Under the pieces are notes generated by a model that did no database searches, was not told the origin of the DNA, and saw only the letters and a program-made list of their open reading frames with translations. A program made the translations under genes and the position numbers. 64,000 bases of DNA from Pseudoxanthomonas winnipegensis (GTDB lineage: Bacteria > Pseudomonadota > Gammaproteobacteria > Xanthomonadales > Xanthomonadaceae), in assembly GCF_004283755.1 (NCBI RefSeq), contig NZ_SHMH01000003.1:372001-436000 (forward strand). Reading direction: 5' to 3'. Below are positions 47,349 to 55,211 of this stretch, piece by piece; positions within the stretch are counted from its first letter, which is position 1; every line of letters begins with the position of its first letter.

Positions 47349-47680
47349 CGGCGGGCTCGATGGGGGCGAGCGCTGAACTTAGCCGCGGTTGGTGCGACGC
47401 ACAATGTTTTGGATGACGCCCCTTGCGAGCAAAGGATGCTGATGCGAGCAGCAACTAAAAAAGCAGTCCGGCAGCGCAGTGATTGGTCTTCATTTCTGGC
47501 GATTGCTCGCTCTTACGGCCTTGGCTTATGCGTGAAGTCGCACCTCGACGGGAGCTGGGCGGTGTAGGCACGTCCCTCCGGTGATCCAACCGTTAGCCAA
47601 TTTTGTGGAGTTGACAAATTTACAAATCTGCAGAAAGATTGGCCGGGACAAAATTCCATTTCTGCATAAAGGGTCTTGGT
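47349..47680. other. Boundary region between permease gene and low-GC islet
   Basis: Composition changes from very GC-rich to moderate GC at about 47.4 kb. Small open frames in 47437-47567 have no recognisable product. I found no direct repeat, integrase or tRNA at this edge that would define an attachment site. Confidence 0.5.
47599..47639 (+). promoter_or_regulatory. Promoter with overlapping inverted repeat for the XRE-ImmA pair
   Basis: A consensus TTGACA (47611-47616) is followed after 17 bp by a weak -10 AAAGAT (47634-47639). An inverted repeat AATTTTGT/ACAAATT (47599-47620) overlaps the -35 element and could bind the XRE domain of the downstream protein for autorepression. Confidence 0.45.
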
Positions 47681-48289
47681 ATGAGCTACGAAAGCACGCC
47701 TTGGAGCCATGCGCCTCAACTCACAGGGCAGCGCCTAAGAGTCATTGCCGAAATCCTGCTTGAAACGCTCTACGACACAGAGTTGGAATTGTCTGGCGAC
47801 CTGGATGACAACTATGTTCGAGGTAGCGCGACGTTCGGTCGTCAGCGCAACGCCATCATCCGTGTCTGTCAGCAAGGTCGGTACGATTGGATCAAGCTCA
47901 CGCATGCGGGCATGGATGTAACCTTCGAAATCGAAGGGATCCCTTGCCGCTTCTTTGCCGATGATCCCGCCAATCCAAAGAAACCAGGCTTCTATCGGCG
48001 AAATGACGCGGATCGCTTGCTCTTTGAGGTCGATACTGGCAAGCCGGAGATGTTTCGCTTCGTTGTTGTGAAGCCGGAGACGGCTGAGGAAGAAGCGGAT
48101 GTTCACTTCATTGGGTTCGATGGCAATCTCGAACAGGTGTTTCGCTGGAAGTACTCTCAAAGCACCCCTGCTTTGGCCAGTGTGGACGATACCAAGTTGG
48201 AAGCGGTCGAACTTCCGCCCGCGAGGGCTATGATTCCGAAGGCTCAGCAGGAAGACCGTGCTGCCGGTGACGAGAGTCACGAGGAATAA
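47681..48289 (+). CDS. Unknown protein paired with XRE-ImmA protein, 202 aa
   Basis: I recognise no family. The protein is acidic and soluble with no signal peptide or membrane segment. It begins MSYESTPWSHAPQLTGQRLR and contains the mixed alpha/beta stretch NAIIRVCQQGRYDWIKLTHA and VTFEIEGIPCRFFADDPANP; the C-terminal ~30 residues are charged. Codon use and GC content are clearly lower than in the flanking genes. Only 3 bp separate its stop from the XRE-ImmA ATG, so it is the first gene of a two-gene unit. It may be the substrate, toxin or partner of the peptidase; that is inference from order only. Confidence 0.6.
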   Translation: MSYESTPWSHAPQLTGQRLRVIAEILLETLYDTELELSGDLDDNYVRGSATFGRQRNAIIRVCQQGRYDWIKLTHAGMDVTFEIEGIPCRFFADDPANPKKPGFYRRNDADRLLFEVDTGKPEMFRFVVVKPETAEEEADVHFIGFDGNLEQVFRWKYSQSTPALASVDDTKLEAVELPPARAMIPKAQQEDRAAGDESHEE

Positions 48290-48292
48290 GCT

Positions 48293-49447
48293 ATGTCTAG
48301 TTTCCTGGGCGCCAACGTTCGTTTGGCGCGCCTCTTCCATGGGCTCACCATGGAAGATGTTGCTTCGCGTATCGATAAGACACGGCAGTATGTGCACAAA
48401 GTGGAGACCGAGCAGATCGAGCCTCCGCCTTCAGATATTGAGGCGATCGCCGCTCTGACGCAGGTCCAGCCTGCGTTCTTTTTTTCTGCGCCCGTCTCTC
48501 CGATCACTGAAGAACAGTGTCACTTCCGTAAAAGGATGGGGACGCGTGTTGGCGTTAAACAAGTTGCTCTGGCAAAAGGCGAGGTATTTAGGCGCTTGGT
48601 TGGCTCGTTGGAGCGCCAGTTGGATTTGCCTGTCAACACTATTCCGCAGATTGACGTCGCAAGTCTGTTAGAGATTGAACAAGCTGCCGAGCAGTGTCGT
48701 CGCATTTGGGGCTTGGGGTTAGGCCCAATCGATAACATGACGCGTCTGGCTGAGAATGTTGGTGCCGTTGTGACTTCTTTTAAAGGTGTCTCTAGAGAGA
48801 TCGATGCTTATTCGATAAGTGCCGCAAGGCCGATCATCGTCTTGAACGCTGACGAATCTTCAGCCTGTCGACTGCGCTTTGATGTCGCACACGAGCTGGG
48901 ACATCTGGTCATGCATGTTGGCACTGTCACGGGAGACCGCAAGACTGAGGGGGAGGCGAATCGGTTTGCGGGAGCGTTTCTGTTGCCGCGTAGTTCTTTC
49001 GTCAAAGAATTTCCTAAGCTTCGTGGTCGGCATCTGAACTGGCAAGGCTTAGTGGAAATGAAGATGCGTTGGAAAGTCAGCAAGTCGGCGCTTCTTTATC
49101 GCGCTAAGCAGCTCAGCTTGATCTCCGATGAGCAATACACCACAGGTGTCATCAGGCTTAGTCGAGGTGGTGAGGCGCGCGGGGAGCATGAGGATTACTT
49201 GATTCCAAGGGAAAAGCCGGAATTGTTCTCTCAGGCGGTTCGTCTGGCCTACACGCATTACCGAATGAGCTTCGATGCTTACTGCCAGTCTTTGAACTTG
49301 ACGACAAGTCTTGTCGAGGAGTTCGTGGTCTCACTTGATGACAAGCCAAGTGCTGCACCTGTGGTCCTGGAAAGCAGTGGCAACGTCATCTCCCTGGCGT
49401 CTCGCCGTCTGGCTAACGGAGCCACGGGCATGCGCAAGCGCGGCTAG
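48293..49447 (+). CDS. XRE-family regulator fused to ImmA/IrrE metallopeptidase domain
   Basis: The 384-aa protein has a helix-turn-helix at about residues 5-65 (NVRLARLFHGLTMEDVASRI, KTRQYVHKVE) and a DUF955/ImmA peptidase domain at about 155-260 with HELGH (200-204) and the third zinc ligand region EGEANRFAGAFLLP. ImmA of ICEBs1 cleaves its repressor to release the element, and IrrE of Deinococcus cleaves DdrO; fused XRE-ImmA proteins are common in mobile and stress modules. The C-terminal ~120 residues are helical and unassigned. GC content is low relative to neighbours, indicating transfer. Confidence 0.88.
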   Translation: MSSFLGANVRLARLFHGLTMEDVASRIDKTRQYVHKVETEQIEPPPSDIEAIAALTQVQPAFFFSAPVSPITEEQCHFRKRMGTRVGVKQVALAKGEVFRRLVGSLERQLDLPVNTIPQIDVASLLEIEQAAEQCRRIWGLGLGPIDNMTRLAENVGAVVTSFKGVSREIDAYSISAARPIIVLNADESSACRLRFDVAHELGHLVMHVGTVTGDRKTEGEANRFAGAFLLPRSSFVKEFPKLRGRHLNWQGLVEMKMRWKVSKSALLYRAKQLSLISDEQYTTGVIRLSRGGEARGEHEDYLIPREKPELFSQAVRLAYTHYRMSFDAYCQSLNLTTSLVEEFVVSLDDKPSAAPVVLESSGNVISLASRRLANGATGMRKRG

Positions 49448-49629
49448 CAGTCGAGGAATCTTAGCTACTGCTACTGCTGGAGCGTTAGACGATCCATCCC
49501 TCCGTAACTAATTGCAGCTCTTGAATTGCCGCTGTCGCGGGAATCACAAGCAAGAGTGCGCTTAGGCTTTCAGTTGTATTGAGTTCCTTTGCTTCAGACT
49601 TGTTATCTGTCTTACGCTTCAGCCACTAG

Positions 49630-49938
49630 GCACTCGCAGCGCGCGCTAACACATGCAGCGCTCTGCCGGTCGACAGCTAGGACGGCGAGGACCGCCAGTT
49701 GTTGAGCCGGGTTTGCCAGCCGTACAAGGGGGCGAAGGCAGGGTGCCCCCTCGAGGTCCGCGGTGACATCAATCAGGCGCAGCGCGCTCGTGCTCCCGCC
49801 ACCGCAATCGCGGATCACAGCGAGTTGATCAGGCGGATGTCGTTACAGACGGTGATCCAGCTCGGGTCCAAGCTGTTGCGCACATGCAGGCTGCGCGTGC
49901 GTTCACTGGATGACGAAGGGTGCATCCGGTACCAGTGA
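49630..49938 (-). pseudogene. Decayed partial copy of the neighbouring LysR (HpxR-like) gene
   Basis: This stretch aligns base for base with about 50.79-51.09 kb of the intact LysR gene: for example CGCGGATCA..GCGAG..GATCAGGCGG and AGGCTGCG.GTGCGTTC occur in both in the same order. Read leftward it encodes DIRLINSL then a TGA, where the intact protein continues NDTRLIRSLIRDGGGVG. A 2-base insertion shifts the frame, after which IRDCGGGSTSALRLIDVTAD resumes. Only the C-terminal part is recognisable. It lies between the low-GC islet and a toxin-antitoxin pair, so duplication accompanied rearrangement here. The remaining bases of 49448-50046 hold nothing else that I can name. Confidence 0.85.
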
Positions 49939-50046
49939 GCGCTTGCTTAGCACCTAGTTGATTGCCCGTCCTGTTTGCCAGTCATTGGGCGTGCCGGGCA
50001 ATGAGTCAATCCACAACCAGCGTGGCGCGAAATTGATCGCTTTTGC

Positions 50047-50337
50047 TCAAAATCCCGCTTCCTTCTGATGCCGGACGGCCAGGATAATCACGCTGTCGTC
50101 TTGGATGCGATACCGGACCACGTAGCCGTCGTCACCGAAGTCGATCAGCCAGTCGCGGAATTCGGTTGGCAGGTCTTCGATGGGCCGTCCGATGCGTGGC
50201 TGCCGGGCGAGGATCGTGACGCCCTCGCGGATGGCCTTGATGGCACGCCGGGCGGCGTCGGCGTTCTTGGGCAGCAGGAAACGGTAGAGGCGTTGAATAT
50301 CTGAGACTGCGGCGGGCGCCCAGCTCAGGTGTGGCAT
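50047..50337 (-). CDS. parE: RelE/ParE-family toxin
   Basis: The 96-aa protein has the ParE/RelE pattern: LSWAPAAVSDIQRLYRFLLP, GVTILARQPRIGRPIEDLP, YVVRYRIQDDSVIILAVRHQ. Members inhibit gyrase (ParE) or cleave mRNA on the ribosome (RelE); this sequence with a ribbon-helix-helix partner fits ParE better. It overlaps the antitoxin gene by 13 nt. Confidence 0.9.
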   Translation of the reverse strand: MPHLSWAPAAVSDIQRLYRFLLPKNADAARRAIKAIREGVTILARQPRIGRPIEDLPTEFRDWLIDFGDDGYVVRYRIQDDSVIILAVRHQKEAGF

Positions 50338-50603
50338 GCGGGCGGCTCCGCGTCCTCACCCGCTTCCAGCCTGACCATCCACGCGTCGGCTTCGGCTCCG
50401 GTCAGATGCAGGCCGGTCCCCTGGAATTCCTCCCATGCGCGCAGCGTGTCCTGACGGAAGGCTTCGCGCTGCTCCTCGCGTTCGACGTACTGTGCGATGG
50501 CCTCGCGCATGATCCAGTGCGGGGACCGGCGACGGGTGTCCGCCAGGTGCTGAATGCGCTCTTTCATCGCTTGATCGAGCTTGAGCGAGGTCGGCGATGC
50601 CAT
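50325..50603 (-). CDS. Ribbon-helix-helix antitoxin (CopG/ParD-like)
   Basis: The 92-aa protein starts with a CopG-type DNA-binding segment (SLKLDQAMKERIQHLADTRR, SPHWIMREAIAQYVEREE) and has a C-terminal tail that would wrap the toxin. It precedes the toxin in the usual antitoxin-first order and is expected to repress the pair. Confidence 0.88.
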   Translation of the reverse strand: MASPTSLKLDQAMKERIQHLADTRRRSPHWIMREAIAQYVEREEQREAFRQDTLRAWEEFQGTGLHLTGAEADAWMVRLEAGEDAEPPACHT

Positions 50604-50712
50604 GGTCGCGATCCGGTGTAGTCAGAGGTATTACCTGTGCCTACCTTATGCCTTCAGCGTTGGGCTGTCCACTTGCTGGGCCCAAGTGTGGGTTCGCAAA
50701 GGCGCAGCGGGA

Positions 50713-51684
50713 TCAGCTGTTCGAGCTGATCGACTTCCGCTTCGAGGTTTTCCTTGTTCTCCCCACCAGCCGCGCCGGCAATCCCTGCACCGCGCTCACC
50801 ACGCGCGCCAGCACCAGCTGCGCGGCGCGGCTGGGTTGGCGGCGGGGGGCGGTGCAGACGGCCAGCTGCAGGGGGCGGGCCTGCCAGCCGTGCAGGGGGA
50901 CGAAGGCCAGGGTGCCGCGTTCCAGGTCGGCGGCCACGTCGATCAGGCTCAGCACGCCCACGCCGCCGCCGTCGCGGATCAGCGAGCGGATCAGGCGGGT
51001 GTCGTTGCAGGTGGTGACCCGGCGCGGGTCCACGCCGTGGCGCACGTACAGGCTGCGGGTGCGTTCCTCGATCACCAGCGGCGCGGCGGGCACCAGCAGG
51101 CGTTCGTCCAGCAGCCGGCTCATCGCCAGGCTCTCTTCATCGGCCAGGGCGTGGCCGGGCGGCAGCACGGCGCCGACGGGGATGTCGATGGCGGTGCGCA
51201 CCTCCAGGTTGCCGTGTTCGACCGGGTCCAGCAGCACGCCGAAATCCACTTCCGCCGCGGCCACCAGTTCGCTGGCCACGCGGTTGCCCATCACGCGCAG
51301 GTCGAAGGAGAAGCCGGGGTATTCGCGGGTCAGTTCGGCCAGCAGCTGCGGCACGAAGCCCTCGCTCAGCGCGTCGATCAGCGCGATGCTGACGTGGCCG
51401 CGGCGCAGGCCGCGCAGGTCGCCGACGCGCTCGAGGGTGCGGGTGTGCTCCTTGCGCCAGCGCTTGAGATCGCCCAACAGCAGCTCGCCGGCGGCGGTGA
51501 GCTTCATGCCGGTGGGCAGGCGTTCGAACAGCTCGGTCTCCAACTGCTGCTCGGCGCCCTGGATCTGGCGGTGGATGGCCGAAGGCGAGACGTGCAGCAC
51601 CTCGGCGGCCTTGCGCAGGTTGCCCTGGGCGGCGACCTCGATGAAGTAGCTGGCGAAGCGGGAGAAGGGCAGCACCGGGCGCAC
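50713..51684 (-). CDS. LysR-family regulator of the adjacent purine cluster (HpxR-like)
   Basis: The protein has an N-terminal winged helix (FSRFASYFIEVAAQGNLRKA, HVSPSAIHRQIQGAE) and a LysR effector domain (about 95-300; HVSIALIDALSEGFVPQLL, LIRSLIRDGGGVGVLSLID). I chose GTG 51682-51684 because the upstream in-frame residues to 51828 are Arg/Ala-rich and run through the divergent promoter; the exact start is uncertain. It diverges from the Rieske oxygenase gene, the arrangement in which Klebsiella HpxR controls hpxDE. A fragmentary duplicate lies about 1 kb downstream. Confidence 0.85.
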   Translation of the reverse strand: MRPVLPFSRFASYFIEVAAQGNLRKAAEVLHVSPSAIHRQIQGAEQQLETELFERLPTGMKLTAAGELLLGDLKRWRKEHTRTLERVGDLRGLRRGHVSIALIDALSEGFVPQLLAELTREYPGFSFDLRVMGNRVASELVAAAEVDFGVLLDPVEHGNLEVRTAIDIPVGAVLPPGHALADEESLAMSRLLDERLLVPAAPLVIEERTRSLYVRHGVDPRRVTTCNDTRLIRSLIRDGGGVGVLSLIDVAADLERGTLAFVPLHGWQARPLQLAVCTAPRRQPSRAAQLVLARVVSAVQGLPARLVGRTRKTSKRKSISSNS

Positions 51685-51796
51685 CTGTTCTGTTTTTTGC
51701 AACGCATGATTGAAAAATCTTGGATGGACTGCAACAGGTGCGCCGCCGCAAGGTAGGGGCGCACCCCGCAACCGCCCCCGCCAGGTCGCCCGCCTC
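51685..51796. promoter_or_regulatory. Divergent promoter region between LysR gene and hpxD
   Basis: This spacer contains an AT-rich tract unusual for its surroundings, with TTTTTT (51693-51698) and AAAAA (51713-51717) in partial dyad around AACGCATGATTG, resembling a LysR binding site. It probably drives both the regulator and the whole rightward cluster. Confidence 0.5.
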
Positions 51797-52858
51797 ATGT
51801 CCGCCATCGCGTCCGCCCATCCGGCCAATCCCTACAGCACGCTGCCGCCGGGCAGCACCTTCACCGAGCACGACTGGCGGCTGCTGGCGCGCCAGTGGCA
51901 CCCGGTGGCCAACAGCAGCGAGGTCACCGGCGCGCCGCTGCAGGCGGTGCTGCTGGACGAGGCGCTGGTGGTCTACCGCGTGCACGGCGAGGTGGTGGTG
52001 GCACGCGATGTCTGCCCGCACCGCGGCGTGCCGCTGAGCATGGGCAGCAACGACGGCGAGGGCGTGGTCTGCCCCTATCACGGCCTGCGCTTCGGCGCGG
52101 GCGGGCGCTGCAACCGCATTCCCTCCAGCCCCGGCCAGGCCATCCCGGCCAAGCTGCACCTGGCGACGTATCCCACGGTCGAGCGCTACGGCCTGGTCTG
52201 GGTGTGCCTGGCGCCGGATGCGGACAACCCGGCGCCGCTGCCGGTGATGCCGCACTGGGACCAGGCGGGCTTCCAGCAGATCAACTGTCCGCCGTTCGAC
52301 ATCAACGGCTTCGCCGGGCGGCAGGTGGAAGGCTTTCTGGATGTGGCGCATTTCGCCTGGATCCATACCGGCACCTTTGCCGACCCGGCCAACCAGCTGG
52401 TGCCGGACTACGTGCCGGTGGAGACGCCGACCGGCTTCACCGTGGACTACGTCAGCAACGTCAGCAACTACGGCGTGGGCTTTCATCACCTGGCCCCGCC
52501 GGACTATCCCTGGCTGCGCCACTTCGAGGTGCACCTGCCGTTCTGCGCCTCGCTGACCATCCACTTCCCGGGCGATGAGCGGCTGGTGATCTTCAACTGC
52601 GCCTCGCCGGTGTCGGCGCGCAGGACGCGGCTGTTCGTGCCGATCGCGCGCAACTTCAATCTGGACCAGCCGGTGGAGGAGGTGCACGCCTTCAACCTGC
52701 GCGTGTTCGAGGAGGACCGGGCCATGGTCGAGCTGCAGAAGCCCGAGCGCCTGCCGCTGGACATGACGCTGGAGGCGCACATCCCGGCCGACCGCAGTTC
52801 CATCGCCTACCGTCGCGGCCTGAAGAAGATGGGCTTCGGCGAGTTCTTCCTCGCCTGA
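51797..52858 (+). CDS. hpxD: Rieske non-heme iron oxygenase (HpxD-like, hypoxanthine oxidation)
   Basis: The 353-aa protein has the Rieske 2Fe-2S ligands Cys73-x-His75 (CPHRGVPL) and Cys92-x2-His95 (CPYHGLRFG), and the mononuclear iron region VEGFLDVAHFAWIHTGTF (Asp/His/His pattern). In Klebsiella, hpxD and hpxE are required for hypoxanthine use in place of a molybdenum hydroxylase. The position beside purine genes and a dedicated reductase supports that role here; other aromatic ring hydroxylation cannot be excluded from sequence alone. TGATG overlap with hpxE. Confidence 0.82.
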   Translation: MSAIASAHPANPYSTLPPGSTFTEHDWRLLARQWHPVANSSEVTGAPLQAVLLDEALVVYRVHGEVVVARDVCPHRGVPLSMGSNDGEGVVCPYHGLRFGAGGRCNRIPSSPGQAIPAKLHLATYPTVERYGLVWVCLAPDADNPAPLPVMPHWDQAGFQQINCPPFDINGFAGRQVEGFLDVAHFAWIHTGTFADPANQLVPDYVPVETPTGFTVDYVSNVSNYGVGFHHLAPPDYPWLRHFEVHLPFCASLTIHFPGDERLVIFNCASPVSARRTRLFVPIARNFNLDQPVEEVHAFNLRVFEEDRAMVELQKPERLPLDMTLEAHIPADRSSIAYRRGLKKMGFGEFFLA

Positions 52859-53823
52859 TGGATACGATCGAAGTCGTCATCGACGCGATGAGCCGGCAGG
52901 GCGCCGGCAATCTGGCCGTCGAACTGGTGCGCGCCGATGGCCAGGCGCTGCCGGCGTTCGAGGCCGGCGCGCATGTGGACGTGCACCTGCCCGGCGGGCT
53001 GGTGCGCCAGTACTCCATCGCCAGCACGCCGGCCGACACCTCGCGCTATGTGCTGTGCGTGCGCCGCGAGGCCGCCTCGCGCGGCGGTTCGGCCAGCGTG
53101 CACGAGCGCCTGCGCGTGGGCCAGCCGCTGACCATTTCGGCGCCGCGCAATCTGTTCGCCCTGCGCGCGGGCAGTCACCACGTGCTGGTGGCCGGCGGGA
53201 TCGGCATCACGCCGCTGCTGGCGATGGCGCACCAGCTGCAGGCCGGCGGCGCCTCGTTCGAGCTGCATTATTACGTGCGCAGCCGCGGCGAGATCGCCTT
53301 CCTGCGCCAGCTGCAGGGCGAGTTCGGCGCGCGTGCGCATCTGCACAGTGCCGAGGAAGGCCGCGACGCGCGGCAGGTGCTGCCCGCGGCGCTGGACGGG
53401 GCGGGCAAGGATCACCAGCTCTACCTGTGCGGGCCGGGACCGTTCATGGCGCATCTGCGCGAGGCGGCGCTGGCGCGCGGCTGGGACGCGTCGCACATCC
53501 ACAGCGAGGCCTTCGCGCCAGTCGCGCCGCTGGCCTCGGCCGAGGCCGGCGCGGACACGGCCTTCGAGGTGGCGCTGGCCTCGAGCGGGCAGGTGTTCAC
53601 CGTCGCGCCCGAGCGCACCATCGCCGCGGTGTTGGCCGAGGCAGGCGTGCCGGTCAGCCTGTCGTGCGAGATGGGCCTGTGCGGCGCCTGCCTGACCGAT
53701 GTGGTCGAAGGCATTCCCGATCATCGCGACACCGTGCAGAGCGAGGCGGAAAAGGCCAGCAACCGGCAGATCACCCTGTGCTGCTCGCGCAGCCGCAGCC
53801 CTCGGCTTACATTGGCGCTGTGA
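52858..53823 (+). CDS. hpxE: FMN/2Fe-2S oxidoreductase partner of the Rieske oxygenase (HpxE-like)
   Basis: This phthalate-dioxygenase-reductase-type protein (321 aa) has a flavin domain (about 5-100; RQYSIASTPADTSRYVL), an NAD-binding domain (about 105-225; VLVAGGIGITPLLAMAH, LYLCGPGPFMAHL) and a C-terminal plant-type ferredoxin domain with CEMGLCGACLTDVVEG and a final Cys in ITLCCSRS. It would transfer NADH electrons to the Rieske oxygenase. One-base overlap with hpxD, GTGA overlap with the amidase. Confidence 0.88.
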   Translation: MDTIEVVIDAMSRQGAGNLAVELVRADGQALPAFEAGAHVDVHLPGGLVRQYSIASTPADTSRYVLCVRREAASRGGSASVHERLRVGQPLTISAPRNLFALRAGSHHVLVAGGIGITPLLAMAHQLQAGGASFELHYYVRSRGEIAFLRQLQGEFGARAHLHSAEEGRDARQVLPAALDGAGKDHQLYLCGPGPFMAHLREAALARGWDASHIHSEAFAPVAPLASAEAGADTAFEVALASSGQVFTVAPERTIAAVLAEAGVPVSLSCEMGLCGACLTDVVEGIPDHRDTVQSEAEKASNRQITLCCSRSRSPRLTLAL

Positions 53824-55211
53824 CCACGATGGACCCTTCCACGCGCCCGGGCGTGCAGCAGAACCTCGACCTGCTCGGCGGCTATACCGCCACGCTGGCG
53901 GATTTCCAGGCGCCGTCCTCGGCACCCGCCGAGGCGGGCGATGCGGTCGATGTGCGTGTGGCCGTGCCCGAGCTGCTGCAGACGCTGCACGCGCGCAATC
54001 CGGCGCTGGTGGCCTTCACCCGCATCTTCGAGGCCGGCCTGACGACAAGCACGGACGCGAACGCGCCGCTGGCGGGCCTGCCGTTCGCGGTCAAGGATCT
54101 GTTCGACGTGCGGGGCCTGACCACCACCGCCGGTGCGGCCATGCGCCTTGCGGCGCCGCCGGCCGCGCGCGATGCGCAGGTGGTGCGCCGGCTCAAGCGC
54201 GCCGGCGCGGTGCTGGTGGGCACGACCAATATGGACGAGTTCGCCTACGGCTTCGCCACGGTCAATGCGCACTTCGGCACCACGCGCAATCCGCATGATC
54301 CGGAACGACTGGCGGGTGGTTCCTCCGGCGGCTCGGCAGCGGCGGTGGCGGCGGGGCTGGTGCCGTTCGCGCTGGGCTCGGACACCAATGGCTCGATCCG
54401 CGTGCCGGCTGCGCTGTGCGGCATTTACGGCCTGCGCAGCACGCACGGGCAGGTGCCGCTGGAGGGCGTGTTCCCGTTCGTCGAGGCGCTGGACGTGGCC
54501 GGGCCGTTCGCGCGGTCGCTGGACGTGCTGCAGGCGGCGCATGAAGTGATGGCCGATGCGACGCTGGCGCCGGTGGACGTGGGCGCCCTGCGCATCGCGC
54601 GGCTGGGGGGCTGGTTCGATGCCAACCTCGATCCCGCACTGCGCGCCGGGCTCGAGGCGATCTGCGCGGCCTTGGGTGCGGGTGCGAGCGTCGAGCTGCC
54701 GCAGGCCAGGACCTCGCGCATGGCGGCCTTCGTCATGACCGCGATCGAGGGCGCGTACCTGCATCGTCAGGCACTGCAGGCGCGGCCCGACGCCTTCGAT
54801 CCGGCCGTGCGCGATCGCCTGCTGGCCGGGCAGCTGCAGCCGGCGCAGGCGCTGCTGGACGTACAGCGCTTCGCGGCGTGGTTCGCGGAGGCGATGGCGC
54901 AGCTGTGGCGCACGGTCGATGTGCTGATCGCGCCGGCCGTGCCCTGCGTGGCGCCGCGCATCGACCAGGCCACGATCGAGATCGACGGCGCGCCGGTGTC
55001 GGCGCGCGCCAACCTGGGGCTGTTCACCCAGCCGCTGGGGCTGGCCGGCTGTCCGGTGCTGGCCGCGCCGCTGTGGCGGCCGGGCCAGCTGCCGCTGGGC
55101 GTGCAGCTGATCGCCGCCCCCGGGCGCGAAGACCGCCTGTTCGCCGTGGCGCGCGCGCTGGAAGCCAGCGGACTGACCGGCGTGCATTTACCTGCCGGAG
55201 CGCAGACCTGA
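53820..55211 (+). CDS. hpxY: Amidase-signature hydrolase (HpxY/AtzE-like) with AtzG/HpxX-like N-terminal segment
   Basis: The 463-aa protein has the amidase triad Lys92 (PFAVKDLF), Ser169 (GGSSGGS) and Ser192 (GSDTNGSIR). In Klebsiella, HpxX (about 60 aa) and HpxY act in oxalurate catabolism and resemble AtzG and AtzE, a small protein with an amidase. Here no separate hpxX exists; instead the first ~35 residues include TRPGVQQNLDLLGGYTATLA, which looks like the AtzG/HpxX helix (RPGVxxNLxxL). This suggests a fusion. Start is GTG 53820 coupled to hpxE; ATG 53829 is possible. TGATG overlap with hpxW. Confidence 0.82.
   Translation: MTTMDPSTRPGVQQNLDLLGGYTATLADFQAPSSAPAEAGDAVDVRVAVPELLQTLHARNPALVAFTRIFEAGLTTSTDANAPLAGLPFAVKDLFDVRGLTTTAGAAMRLAAPPAARDAQVVRRLKRAGAVLVGTTNMDEFAYGFATVNAHFGTTRNPHDPERLAGGSSGGSAAAVAAGLVPFALGSDTNGSIRVPAALCGIYGLRSTHGQVPLEGVFPFVEALDVAGPFARSLDVLQAAHEVMADATLAPVDVGALRIARLGGWFDANLDPALRAGLEAICAALGAGASVELPQARTSRMAAFVMTAIEGAYLHRQALQARPDAFDPAVRDRLLAGQLQPAQALLDVQRFAAWFAEAMAQLWRTVDVLIAPAVPCVAPRIDQATIEIDGAPVSARANLGLFTQPLGLAGCPVLAAPLWRPGQLPLGVQLIAAPGREDRLFAVARALEASGLTGVHLPAGAQT

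Noticed and set aside
45420..47567. 715-aa rightward frame over the permease and GNAT genes
   Set aside because: Composition is His/Arg/Gln-rich low complexity, and the opposite strand carries clear NCS2 and GNAT genes.
47437..47567. Small open frame before the low-GC islet (MLMRAATKKAVRQRS start)
   Set aside because: No ribosome site, no recognisable product, and it spans the composition boundary.
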